Source: Setoptus koraiensis
Taxonomy: Eukaryota; Arthropoda
Length of the DNA: 64,000 nt
Direction of reading: 5' to 3'
NCBI GenBank assembly: GCA_048013815.1
Contig: CM106586.1
Location: forward strand, 5,952,001 to 6,016,000
This document shows positions 11,664 through 23,829 of the stretch, piece after piece. Both the position numbers and the translations under genes were made by a program. Below the pieces are notes generated by a model. It had not been told where the DNA came from, did no database searches, and worked only from the letters and a program-made list of their open reading frames with translations. Each line of letters opens with the position of its first letter. Positions within the stretch are counted from its first letter, which is position 1.

Positions 11664-12783
11664 TGCTCGGGCGTGCAGCTCAACGGGCCTCAATCGAGAT
11701 ACTGTTGTCGCGTCGGCAGACAAGACTATTCTACTGGTTTCCGAATGATAGTTGCGACAGTTCCGTGGCACTCAAACAGCAGCAAATGCAAGAAGTATCC
11801 AGTCGATTGAGGGGTACTAATTCAATCCCATCAGAGTGGTATGGCTTATCTTCTCTTGTTCGCTTGCCTTGCCAGCCTTGATTTGATTTCGATAATTCTA
11901 TCTGTTATAATGACAACTACTTTTCAGCGTAGCTAACTTTTTGGTTATCTGACTACTACTGTTACGGCGATACACAATGGCACATATCATGAATTGCTGT
12001 CGCACTCATAAATCAACGACAGTTATGAATGCGTTTACGCGTGGTTGTTGCAATTTTTTGTAAATTGTGGCAAATTTGGCGATTGGAACTTGGCATCGGT
12101 GATATTGTTGTTCAATATTTGCATATGTGGTAATGATAATAATAAGTTACTTCTCGGTTGCTTGTTGTGCAGCATCTGATCAAACACACTAATAGATAAT
12201 AATGTCATTCATGACGATAACGAAAAGAAATATGATATATAACATCACTGCAATCGAATGGAAACATACATACAGAGACGTAAACTGTTTAGTAACTTGT
12301 TTTGACAATGGTTTATTTTTGGCAAAAAACTTTAAGCTCCGACAAACAATTGGTCTCCCTTTCTCCGACTGTGACAATTGTTCATTGAGTGAGACAAACA
12401 ACAACAACGACAATATACAGTAATAGCGATGATAGTCAAAAAACACATTGCATAAGAGTTTGTGATGATCGTTCCAAAGTCGAAAGCAAACTAACTCCAT
12501 ACAAACATGACAACGTGGCTCTATAGAGCAAAATTGCCCGTGCTCGCTATTGTTAGGTAAGATAAAGAGAATAACGGCGCAACTCTTTCACAACACATGC
12601 GCCTTTCAGTGGGCCCCATTTCCACCATTGGAACCCAGCACTACCGTTACCATACACGATGCCTATTGGGCCGCCATCTAATGACTGAGTGAATCAAGTC
12701 TCTGAGTTTCCACCAATGGAAATATTTTGCCTCACAAAGGACGGAAAAATACACAGGTAAATGTATTTATGTTGACATCATCA
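11664..12783. other. Intergenic: 5' flank of GTPase gene and 3' flank of seipin gene
   Basis: About 1.1 kb separates the minus-strand GTPase start from the minus-strand seipin stop. It should contain the GTPase promoter and 5' UTR or an upstream exon. An AATAAA-like signal for seipin is not clear here. Short open frames at 12189-12500 look fortuitous. Confidence 0.6.
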
Positions 12784-13623
12784 TCAAAACAGGGGCTGAC
12801 TCATGATTCCGAGGAAACCGGATATTGTGCTTATGCCTATTGCAGCGCTTACTATGGACCAGTGATACATGTAATAGGTGATTCCTTTTAAATTGGCTTT
12901 TATCTTCAATCTGGCAGAATAGATTTGTATGTCACGCGCTATTAATTCTACAATGGCACGATCCATTTTGTTGAAATTGTATTTGGCCCCCTCAATGTAA
13001 TCATCTATTAATTGAACGTTTATAGTTTGCATCTCGTTCTTGTAATTGGTAACCAACAATGGCGAATAAAATAGAGCCTTGATAAGGCGAGTCACCAATG
13101 TTCTGTATTGCAATATGGCAGGCCTCGATTCATCGTACAACGTTTTACCTTGAGATTCAATCAGACGCAAACGAATCATAAACATTCCCTGGTTCCAGTT
13201 TATATCCGATTCTGGCAGCTCCAATTCAATGAAGAAACTGTATGATTGACCTCGTGACAAGGGAAATGATAATCTGGTGCGATCATTGAAATTAACCACT
13301 GCATATGGGAAGGAACAATTCTCTTGACAGGACGAGTCAAATTGCAAATACATTGGCTTTGTATGCTGGACGATAGGCACATAAATACTATAAAGTGTTA
13401 TGTAGGTGAATATTGATGTTGATATTACCAATGATGAGTATAATGTGAAGACTGAGGCACTGTTGATACCAGCCTCTAAAAGATCGTAGATTTGTGTTAT
13501 TTTTGACGCCAGCCACGGCTCTTGTAAATCCGATCCTCTGTTTCCTGATGAATCTGGCAATTCCGGAAAACCAGACGAGTCCGAGGACGACTCATGTGCA
13601 GTTGATTTTTCAGTGGGGTCCAT
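12784..13623 (-). CDS. Seipin: Seipin (BSCL2 family), lipid droplet biogenesis
   Basis: Single-exon gene of 279 aa from ATG 13623. Seipin is an ER membrane protein that oligomerises at ER-lipid droplet contacts and controls droplet formation. Visible layout: an acidic, Ser-rich cytosolic N-terminus (1-40), a first membrane segment around 55-85 (VFTLYSSLVISTS...), a lumenal beta-sandwich-type domain with family motifs YSFFIELELPES, NQGMFMIRLRL and SRPAILQYRTL, and a second membrane segment near the C-terminus (WSIVSAAIGISTISGF), followed by only a few residues. It is shorter than most insect seipins (about 370 aa), mainly because the C-terminal cytosolic tail is missing. It is divergently transcribed from bystin, with starts 325 bp apart. 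Confidence 0.93.
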   Translation of the reverse strand: MDPTEKSTAHESSSDSSGFPELPDSSGNRGSDLQEPWLASKITQIYDLLEAGINSASVFTLYSSLVISTSIFTYITLYSIYVPIVQHTKPMYLQFDSSCQENCSFPYAVVNFNDRTRLSFPLSRGQSYSFFIELELPESDINWNQGMFMIRLRLIESQGKTLYDESRPAILQYRTLVTRLIKALFYSPLLVTNYKNEMQTINVQLIDDYIEGAKYNFNKMDRAIVELIARDIQIYSARLKIKANLKGITYYMYHWSIVSAAIGISTISGFLGIMSQPLF

Positions 13624-13948
13624 TTCAAATAATAATTGAACCTAAAGATCAGATGTAGTTGACCTTGCTTCGGTGATTACAGGTGTCTTTCGTCGCTTCT
13701 TCTCACGAGTTGGATGCTGTTGTTGGTTGTTGTTGTTGTTGTTTTTTTTGCGAAAAATCCATTCGAATTTGGCGCCACAGCGTCGATGATAAATTCGCTG
13801 CAGCGTGGTGGCGTGGACAGACCCGAAACAAAATATAAACACGCCTCAAAACACTTTCGCTAGCAGTGTTGCCGATACAACCATCTCGATGGTTTAGGAA
13901 TTTATCAATTGTTCCTATTGCATATTACACAACAGATCTATCAACAAA
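13624..13948. promoter_or_regulatory. Bidirectional promoter region between seipin and bystin
   Basis: 325 bp between two divergently transcribed housekeeping-type genes. It carries a poly-GTT/GTTGTT stretch and a T8 run around 13720-13748. In the bystin reading frame a stop (TAG, 13895) precedes the ATG at 13949, so there is no in-frame upstream extension inside this interval. No TATA box is obvious. Confidence 0.6.
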
Positions 13949-14731
13949 ATGGACCGAAGAGAATTACCCAAACTGGACCCCCAAGTCGGCCAATTGTACG
14001 TTGGCGTCAGACAGGTCTTGGCAAATTACAAATCCGGCAAGTTGCCCAAGGCGTTCAAGGTGATACCAACATTGACCAACTGGGAACAGATATTGCAAAT
14101 TACAAGCCCGGAAAAATGGACTGCGGCCAGCATGTGTGCCGCCACAAAATTATTTACATCTGCACGGGACGAACAGGCACAGACTTTCTTCAATTTAGTA
14201 CTATTGCCCCGTATAAGAGACGACATACATGAATTCAAGAAACTCAATCCGCACCTTTATCAGGCTCTTCGTTACGCATTGTATAAGCCCGGTGCATTCT
14301 TCAAGGGTATCATTTTGCCTCTTTGCGAGACCCATTCCGAGACTACATTGAGGGAGGCTGTTATTATTAGCTCAATTCTACAGAAAAAAAGTATACCCAT
14401 GCTACATTCGGCTGCGGCCATGCTTAAAATAGCCGAAATGCCATTCTCAGGAACTAATTATACCTTTTTGTTGGCGCTTGTATCAAAGAATTACGCAATG
14501 CCATTCAGAGTGGTCGATGCGATGGTAGCGCATTTTTTGCGCTTTATGCAATACGACGAACTAGAATTACCTGTCATATGGCACCAGACACTATTGAAAT
14601 TTGTCGAATTGTACCATAAAGATATAGCGCCAGACCAGAAGGCAGCCCTGTTAGAATTGTTACGCAAACATCCTCACCATAAAATAAGTCCCTGTACCAG
14701 GGAGTATCTAACTAATAAAGAACAACAATAA
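13949..14731 (+). CDS. bys: Bystin (BYSL/Enp1), N-terminally short
   Basis: Single exon of 260 aa. Bystin/Enp1 is a nuclear-nucleolar factor needed for 18S rRNA processing and export of the small ribosomal subunit. The frame covers the conserved core: [21 protein letters not shown] near residue 15, [12 protein letters not shown] (about 82), [17 protein letters not shown] (about 110), [50 protein letters not shown] and [20 protein letters not shown]. Family members are about 430-440 aa; the roughly 170-residue variable N-terminal region is absent here. An in-frame stop 54 bases upstream and the nearby divergent seipin gene leave no room for it locally, so it is either truly lost or on a distant upstream exon. 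Confidence 0.93.
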   Translation: MDRRELPKLDPQVGQLYVGVRQVLANYKSGKLPKAFKVIPTLTNWEQILQITSPEKWTAASMCAATKLFTSARDEQAQTFFNLVLLPRIRDDIHEFKKLNPHLYQALRYALYKPGAFFKGIILPLCETHSETTLREAVIISSILQKKSIPMLHSAAAMLKIAEMPFSGTNYTFLLALVSKNYAMPFRVVDAMVAHFLRFMQYDELELPVIWHQTLLKFVELYHKDIAPDQKAALLELLRKHPHHKISPCTREYLTNKEQQ

Positions 14732-15033
14732 TTAAATAATGGAAATTTCGATGTGCTTTGCTGAGTCGTTGTCATTGTTGTTGTTGTTGTCGTTGAAGTC
14801 GGGGAAACATCCAAAGAGATTATATTAATAATAATGTAATTATCATCGTCAGACCAGCGTCTAACAAGTACGCAGATCGAAATGCCGGTTCCCGTGTTAG
14901 AATCATGACAATGAATTACGTAACAATTGAGTACATATGTATGTGATTGAGTGCAGGGTACTTTAGTGTCTGTTAGAGGCCATGCGCGCTTCAGATGTTC
15001 AGGCTATCCGAATGCACACATGTACCAGAGGGA

Positions 15034-15035
<2 letters not shown>

Positions 15036-15077
<42 letters not shown>
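15036..15077. repeat. GA dinucleotide microsatellite
   Basis: About twenty GA units in non-coding sequence. Confidence 0.9.
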
Positions 15078-15080
<3 letters not shown>

Positions 15081-16880
15081 GGAGGGATAGGGAGAGATGG
15101 ACAGGGGACTGGGGGTTGAACATATATACTCACAATGGCAACAAAGGTTGCTTTTTGTTCATGGCGCAAGCTTCGCTCACGGCGGTGCACACAGCAATGG
15201 TGCCGAGCGACTATAGCAGCAGAATGGCAGTGCAGCGGCTTCAAGTTCACTACCAAGGCCAAGCTGTCGCTAGATGTGTTTGTGTGCGTGTGTGTGTGTG
15301 TGTGTGCGGCTGGGGCCATTTAGAGGATAATACCATTGCCAGCGCGATTTATGAGGGTGAGGATAATTTCAAGGTCAGAGGTCTGCGTGCGCTGCACATG
15401 CTTCTAGCGAGTGAGCAAGATTGCTTTTTAGACGTGATACCGACAACTGCTGTGGAGATAGTGCCGCTGCTGCTTGGATCACACCGCTAACTACTTATAC
15501 AAATAACCATGTTTATTATGATGTAATGATGGCGATAATAATATATAAATATACATAATACCTCTGTGCGATTGTGTATACTGTGTGTCGTTATCAATCA
15601 ATTTTAGCGCTACCAGACTTAAGTATTTGATAATACTACTACAACGACAACAGCCACGACATCAACAACAACTAAATATTGTCAACGCACACACACACAC
15701 ACAATTGATTCGCTGCACTACAACAATATTGCATAAATCAACACAGTGCTACTCGTCATCGTTTGAGTCGTCGTCTTTGTGGTCGTCGTCGTCGTCGTTT
15801 GCAACGATGGATATAATATAACAACAGCAACCACAATAAATCATCATCGTCAAGATCGGTATTTGGAGTTTCCCCCAGTTGAGAGTCAGGTGAGCCAGCA
15901 CAAGCCAGTGGCAATTTAAACACACGCACACACACGACCAATGCAGCATACATAATACACGAATAGAATGTTATACAATGTCGGCAACAGAGCGCCATAA
16001 TTCGCCAGTTCGATGCAATTAAGCTGGTCTTGCCGGTCGCGCGCCCTATACTTAGCAGGACTATAGCACTGGTATGCGTGCAGCACATGAGCATTGCCGC
16101 CACCACTGTTGCCGGTGTTGTAAGCGCGTGTAGAATTGTTGCCGACAAGGCGCGCGTTGTTTGCACGTCGTGGTGGCCGTTTCTAAAATCGAATCACAAC
16201 ATCACGGCCATCAAATTCTTCTAATAGGGATCGCAGCATTCGAACATTGTGCCACACACACACGCAGTATTATACTGCCAGTATAGACACTTATTGTACT
16301 ATAGCAACTATATAGTGCAACACAGTGTATGCAAACTATTCTTCTATAGTATAGCCAGAGACGAACAAATATTTTTGTTAAGAGATTTGTGCGTGCGTGT
16401 TCGCTTATACAACAACAAGCAGCCCAAACGAGAGAAGAGCCCGCGCATTTATACGCTTGTTAGATCCATCGACTGTTTGTTCGATCTTGAAAGTGCTCTC
16501 GCTGCTGCCCCCCCATGCCGACCCCACTGAATTGCCCCCGTGTGTGTGTGCAAGAAATCAAATAGTTCCCTAGTTGCCAAGTCGTCGTGCTGCCACTGCT
16601 ACTGCTACTGCTGCTACTGCCAGTGCTAGTGCATACTGAACCAGCGAGGCTAGTGGAACAAAATGCAGCAGTACCAGTGCAGCGTGATTATGATCACATT
16701 ATTATTATTCTGATGTATTATCACTGCTAATCCAACGTTATCAATAATACACGGCTCATCATTTCGACATATTACACAGCTCGTCATATTTCATTAGGTG
16801 ATTATAATTAGTGTCGCATTATCATCATCATCTACAGAGTAGTAATAACAAAACAGCTATCTTTATCAATTAAAAAATTG

Positions 16881-16904
16881 AGTGTGTGTGTGTGTGTGTG
16901 TGTG
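16881..16904. repeat. GT dinucleotide microsatellite
   Basis: About twelve GT units in intergenic sequence. Confidence 0.8.
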
Positions 16905-19900
16905 ACGACAATGAGACGGGCCGTCGTAGACATTGTTGCGTAAATGCATGATCGCTGACAATGATCGCTAAATCATTCACTGGAGGCACACAAAGAACAC
17001 ACAGAGAGAACCAATCTCCGTGGTGGAGACAGGACACAGCGACAAGCTTGAGACAAGTTTCCATGTTTATTATCATTTATCATTTGCAACTAGAGACTCT
17101 CTCGCTTGCCGCTGTCGCTACCCTTGAACAAGATCCAAATAGTTGCAGCTTGCGAGCAGCATAAGTCACACGCACACGCTTGCAGCAAGCGCAAAAATAA
17201 AATCAAGTCAACAACAAAACATCCCTGTGTGTAATCGACTTACACATATAATTGGCCCAACACAAGACGACTATCGCCAGTTCCGTCACAAAGTGATACA
17301 GTGACCATCGAATTAATCGAATTATTACAGGATCGAACAGGATAGGGTCGGACAGTCTTGTAGGAAAAACACTTATTATACACTGACAATAGAGAGAAAC
17401 ACAAAATATTGCACAACACACAACAAGCGACAGACCGTCACCGTCAACGGCTCATCGTTTATCGCTCATTTCATATCCGTTGATAATTTCATCATCACAA
17501 CAAAACAACATTCTTGTCATACAAATAATTCTTATTCGCTTACCATATTGACGCTACCATCGGATATTCACGCATTATATCAACAAGTATCATACAACGC
17601 ACTATCGGCAACATTACAACTTTCAAGAGTATAGCACATATTACAACAGCATATAGCACACACGCACAACACCATGTCACTACATTGAGGGAATGATGCA
17701 ACTACACTATTCTCGACTGGCTAATTATTATGTAATAGTTCAGCTAGTCAAGAGCAAGTTCAAGTGTAAAACTCTCTCTCTCTCTCTCTCTCTTATCATA
17801 GTGCGCTTATTGAAATCTAGCTATTGAACAACAACAAAAACTGCTTCTTCTGTCACACACTATACAAATAGTCGCAATAGTAACGCCGTCGCCGCATGGT
17901 TATCCTAGAAGCACAAGCCTGTTTCCTCTAACCAGGCATCATATAGTTGATTTTATGTCACTGCAAGCTCTTATTCAACAAATAACAGCCATTATGGTAA
18001 TGGATAATAATATCCAATTCATCTTGATGCACAAAGGTGAAAGCTACTAGTCGTCACCTCTCACTACTATTACAAACAACCACTACAACACAGTTTGAAG
18101 AAAAGACAGCTAGCACCAATCATTATGTCTGCTTTAGCTAGGGAATATATCCAGGTAGCAGTCAACAGTAATCATTATTATGACAGGTATCAATTAGTTG
18201 GAAGGTAAGCGCTGATTTGCACAAACCGTTTTGATCGAGACCCCAGATCATTAGTCAATCGGTTGTCGTGTAGTTAAGCTAAATCCCCGCTTATAATTTA
18301 TGCAACTAGAATAATAATTATTAGTGTCACAATTGACACATTTAATTCCCTTCAGTCAGCTCTGTTCCGATTGATCCATTAAGTCTAATCGAGACATTTG
18401 ACAATTTATTTGAAATTAAATCAGTATAACGATAAGTCCCCTCATAACAAACGCAAACAAACACAGCCTGAATGATTTGTAGCAGCAGATTAGCTTTATT
18501 GATAAATAATACAAACTAATATATATTATAGCGTTTGATTAATAGTATTGTGAACATGAGCACATGTTACGGAGAGACACAGATAATCTGAAATCAAACA
18601 AATTCGCAAACTAGATCACATTGTTCAAAGTGGACCCACGAGACAGCTTTGAAGCGTAAGGACAACTATATAATCAATTATTTAAAAGTCATTTATTTAG
18701 CTACAAACAGTTGAATGTGCCAGAGCAATGCCTTAATCATCATCATGTACATAACTCCTGGTCGTGAAAGCTAACGCACTACCTATTATTATTAGAATTA
18801 AGATATAGATGAGCATCGACGACAAAATTAAATAGAGTGAATCGAAAATAGAAAGGTATTGAATCATGCAATTAACACTCAAAGTGTATAATCGTGATAA
18901 TAGATGAGAAAACAGGCGCTTCATTCAGTCTATAGCGCTTGTCATATCTCTGAAGACTTGACTCTCAATATTCTAGAACAAAATATCACAAGCAATAGTA
19001 CATATGATTGAGACAACAATTGTCCAAGAGAGAGAGAGAGAGTCAACTATTGTTATAAACACAAAAACACTTGTTGCCCACTTACTTATTTATCACTGTA
19101 AGATCAACCTATGATTGTCTTGGCTAATATCAATAAGGTAAGCTCTACTTACAGATTCAGTAGCACTACTTTTAATCATCAAGACATATAAAGTTTATAT
19201 ATAAAGTATCAGTTTTGATACTATCAACAGTATCACATTGGTCTAGTTCTAAGCAATTGTGTGAGATTCGTTATATAAAGTACCAGGAAATGATATTCAT
19301 GGCATCTTGATATTCTTTATATCGATGTATGACAGAATACCAGCAATTCTAATCAGGCATCGCCCTTATTTCCATGCTCAAAACAAAGTGATGAATTACA
19401 TACATGTAGTAGCTTTGTCATCACGCTGATTGTGTAAGTTTGTTTGAATTGTTTGAATGTAGCCATAAGTTCATTGAACACATACAAAAAACTCATGATC
19501 TTCCAAAACTGATATAAGACATATGTGGGAAAGATGAATGTATTGTGATAAAATGAATCTATTATGATGAATGCAGTGCAAACGTTCATAAGTTAAACAA
19601 CAGTAACTGAATGTATGATTAAGCTCTAGCTACATGAACAATGTATTTGTAAAGGCGCCCAGGATAGAGATAAGCATGAAGAGTATTGAAAGGACGCCTG
19701 TTGTTGCCTCTATTTAGAAACAGTAGTCACCACTTCTAGTCTTTGATTAGCAAAAGAATATACTGGGCTCCCACTTGTAAGTAGCCATTAACAGTTAGTC
19801 ATACATTAGTATGATACTCTTTTGGGGGGCAGCTGTCCTATTTGAGGGATCATGCTAAGATAAGTAAGTCGGTTAGTCGACACACAATTCAATTATCGAT

Positions 19901-20671
19901 TGAGATAAGAATGTTGAAGTTGAATCGTCAGACTAACCATTGACGCATTTAGTGGTCGCATACTCATCGTACACAGCCAAAAAACCAATCAATCATACAG
20001 GCATCAGTATCGATTTAGGAGTTTCAATATCGAAATCTCCATCATTTGTTTGTAGATAAGCTTTCAGGGTTCTAACGCATCTCCATGACTAACTGATATT
20101 GCATGCACTGAAAGAAAAACAGTAAAATTATTTATAGACTTGCAGGGATTAGAATAATTTATTAATTCTGGCTCTCTTGGTGGACTTCTTTTCTCTTCTC
20201 ACCAAAAAACTAAATTAAACAACATCAAGACAATCAACGGATTGGATAATTATCTATTATCACTGACTATCATTACCAAACATATTCATATATATTTTTT
20301 CTATCTTAAGAAATTTTCAGCCTTATTTTTTAAATTCACAATATTCAACTCCATCGAACAAACCCATATGGTTACTCCCGCAAGCCACCTCAAATTGAAA
20401 AAACTGACCCAATTCAAAGAAGAACCATCATATAATTCATATTGCACTTAGTCAATACCACCATATATTTTGTGTGCACTCGCCTAACCAAAAAAACAAA
20501 CGAAGGATCTTATAAAGTTATATGAATTTTGTTTTCCTAAAAAACGTCGACATATGTCATTCTGCACCGAAGATATCTATCCAAGATTACCTGATTGTTG
20601 ACATGAATGAATTATTGACGATTCAAAAGATTCATTAATATTCTCTGGACAAAAAATAATCTTAATTTAAC

Positions 20672-23600
20672 ATGACTAGATCAAAAAGTTTCACTTTAAT
20701 GCACCATCAGAACATTGAACCTTCAATGAATGAACACGGCGCAAATATGGATATAAATATGAACGACACACAAGAAACTGATAGCAAGCAAGGTATAAAG
20801 AAAGAAAAATACGGTACCTTGGAGAGCGAGTACAATGTCGATAACGGGGAGAGAGATGTCAATGGCAACTATCTACCATTAGACATGATTCATAAGCAAG
20901 ATATCGCTAATGGGTACAAGAATTCGAAAGCTAAGTCATTGTCGGACAGTATCGAATATCATGGTTCTTTTAACAAACATCTCCCCGATTCCAAACCGAA
21001 GCAGAAGAGAAAGGATAAACCATCTAATAATGAGACTAACATTAAAATATCTGACATCATAGGTAGGCACACGCACCAAATTCAGGTATATGATCGATTT
21101 ATTCATATCACAATTGGTAAAAATTTATTATCTTAATTTTCTGTGAACAGGTGACTTTGGAAAATACCAAATAACCGTGGTGATATTTGCAGCCCTCCGT
21201 GCGATGTCTTGCGCCATGGACGGGCTATCTGGACCATTCCTAGCGCCAACGGTGAAAAACTTTGAGTGTGATATGTAAGCAATTGTAACTCAATCAACTT
21301 GGATTTTTTCATCGGCATTCAACTACTCGCACAGATCTAACCCTGTCTTTCTCATTCCATGTAATCACTTCAATAGTTGCTCGGACCGAATCTCACAAAG
21401 GTTTCCTAATTTTGTGAATAAATCCGATTGTAAGTTCTCATTGGCTTCTGGTGATGGCCAGACGGCCAACTATATAGTGGATAATAGTCAGTGTTTCTTC
21501 AGAGAAGCAGATGGAGGGCATGATCGAATATCTTGTACCAAGTGGTCATTTGAAAATCCCGAAAATCAAGACTACATGGAGTCCCTGACAGTTGAGGTAT
21601 GTAGTCTTTTTGGCCTCCACTTTTTCATCTTATGACCGAGCACGATGATACAAGCTCAAGCTTCTTTCTAATTCGTATTTAACAGCAAAGTTTGGTCTGC
21701 GACAGGGAATGGCTTAAATCTTTGAGTAATAGCATGTACTTTGTTGGTGAGTAACTAACAGATTTTATTCTTTGTCAACACCTTTGCAAATCTTTTATAC
21801 CTAGATCTAGAGCTCATCAACGGTATATTTATACGCGGTATAATTATATCGCGGCAATCCTAATCACACCTTCAGGTACAACTCTAGGACTTATTTTCTG
21901 GGGAATCATTTCCGATAGAGTAAGTTGGATACATTAAATTCTAAGTTGATTCATAGGCTTGTCAAATAATGCTAACATTTCCATCTCATCTTGCTATTTT
22001 TTAGTACGGGAGAAAGACAGCTTATGTGTGTTCTCATTTTGTGACGCTGATATTTGGATTTACTGCTTTGTTTGCCAATAGTATGTGTTCATTTATTGTA
22101 TTGAGATCAATCAATGCATTTGGAATGATTGGCGAATTAATACCTCGTAGCATCCGTGAGTACATTATAAATATTATTATTGACGAATCCATTTTGTACT
22201 TTGCATTCTGTATTCATAACTTTTTTCTATTTCTTATAAAAACTCTCAGAGGTTGAAATTGTCGAAGCAAGATACAGGTCCGTCACGTCAGTGGCTTGCC
22301 AAGTAGGCTGGGTATGTCTAAATGTTGAAGTTGTGATCAACTATCTGTGATCGCGATCACCAAGACCTAATCAAATTGTTCTAAAATTTCTCTTTTGATG
22401 CTTCGTTCGCACGACAGGCAACCGGTATCATACTGGTTCCTAACCTATGGTCAGTCAATAACAACTACAAATTCATATTAGCCTTTCCAGTGGCGGTGTC
22501 ATTCCTCATGTATGTCCATCAATACCTGATCTATTATACTTTTTGTGCCCTTATTGTTGATTTGAATGAGTTCTAAATAACCTGTTCGCCATTCCGTATA
22601 TTTTTCTCTCCATTTTTAGGCTACCATGGCTGTATTGGCTACCGGAGAGTGCAAGATGGTTGATGGCTAACGGAAAATATACTAGAGCAAGAAACGAGAT
22701 AGTGAGAGCAGCAATAATAAATGGAAAATCTATCGATGGTATTGATGGAAAAATACAACGACTGCACAACCAAGTTATTCAAGAGGAGTTCGGCGATGGT
22801 AAAAGTACCCAACGCATCGGAATTTGGAAATCGATGGTGGCCATCTTCTCTAATAGTCGCCTATGCAAAGATATGTTTGCCGTATTTACACTCTTATTCA
22901 TGGCAGAAGTGATTTATTTCTCTTTGACGCTCAATGTAGCCGACTTAGGAGGCTCGCTATACTTGAATTATTTAATTAGTGGCTTCACAGAGTTGCTAAG
23001 TATATTTTTCTGCTTCATCATATTGTCGTATCTTCCAAGAAGATTCTGTTTGTCTCTATTATTGATATTATCCACAATTTCATACTTATTAATGGCTGTC
23101 GTTAACTTATACGAAGAGGCGCTACCCTCAGTAATAATGTTGTCCGTGAACGCTTTCGCCAAATTGACCGCGATAGGAAATCTAATGGTAATAATATTAG
23201 TAAGCCAAGAAGTGTTCCCCACAGTAATTCGTCAATTTGGTACCTCTTTGTGTGTGACAGTGGGAAAGATGGGATCCGCGGTCGCCCCATTTACCCATGA
23301 GCTAGGTCAAGTCATCGGACAGTTTTATTGTTTTGCCATGTTCTCTGTACTGTGCCTATTATGTGCTATTATACCTTGTGTTTTATTATCTGAAACTGGC
23401 AAGCGAGAACTACCTGACACAGTTGTCGATGTTGAAAGAAGTGAGCAGGCTAGAAAGAAGCGCAAACAAAACTTACAAAGTGAACATCGAAATGCCAATA
23501 AGTCAATCGATGGAACAGTAAATTCATCATCAACTAGGAGATCGGTGGCCGATAATATAAGATCATCATTTTCGTCACTAAGCACCAACAAGCATCATAG

Positions 23601-23829
23601 ATTGGAGAATGATTCGACACAAGTATCAAAACCAAGCGCACTCCATGATGGATTTCCAGGTCCGACTGCATGTTGTACATCCAGGACAGACTTATACAAT
23701 AATATTGATAATAACAGCACAGGTGATGATAGTTGTAGTGGTAGTAGTGGATGCCGACAGTATGACAGCCAGCTACAATTGACAGCACCCTCGGACGACA
23801 AAATACCGCGATCCAATGAGAATAAATAG
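20672..23829 (+). CDS. SLC22-type (organic cation/anion) MFS transporter, 9 exons
   Basis: Nine exons can be joined with consistent phases: 20672-21062, 21151-21274, 21335-21596, 21686-21746, 21876-21919, 22005-22155, 22250-22311, 22418-22509 and 22620-23829, giving 798 aa. Introns are 60-129 bp with GT..AG ends. SLC22 proteins move organic ions or zwitterions across the plasma membrane through 12 helices. Diagnostic signals: GDFGKYQ before TM1 (131-137), a large Cys-containing extracellular loop between TM1 and TM2, the MFS A motif GIISDRYGRK (289-298), LPESARWL (403-410) after TM6, and SETGKRELPD (about 653-662) after TM12. Unusual are a 130-residue hydrophilic N-terminus and a ~136-residue Lys/Ser-rich C-terminal tail; most relatives are about 550 aa. 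Substrate cannot be told from sequence. Confidence 0.9.

Larger units (their letters stand above)
14732..20671. other. Intergenic region, no gene recognised
   Basis: About 5.9 kb between bystin and the transporter. The first half is rich in GA, GT, CA and CT microsatellites. The second half (about 17.5-20.6 kb) is AT-rich and compositionally more like the coding loci to its right. Open frames at 15116-15490 and 15756-16166 are discussed under rejected items. It may hold regulatory sequence for the transporter gene. Confidence 0.55.

Noticed and set aside
15116-15490. 124-codon open frame with text such as FKVRGLRALHMLLASEQ after a GT-repeat-encoded CVCVCV stretch
   Set aside because: No family recognised, it runs across a microsatellite, starts at a plain ATG in repeat-rich DNA, and no splice context supports it. 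It could still be a fast-evolving small gene.
15756-16166. Minus-strand frame with hydrophobic text and a P-loop-like GRATGKTSL
   Set aside because: The start codon is not ATG, the P-loop resemblance stands alone without any further ATPase motif, and the 3' part is a GAC/GAT repeat.
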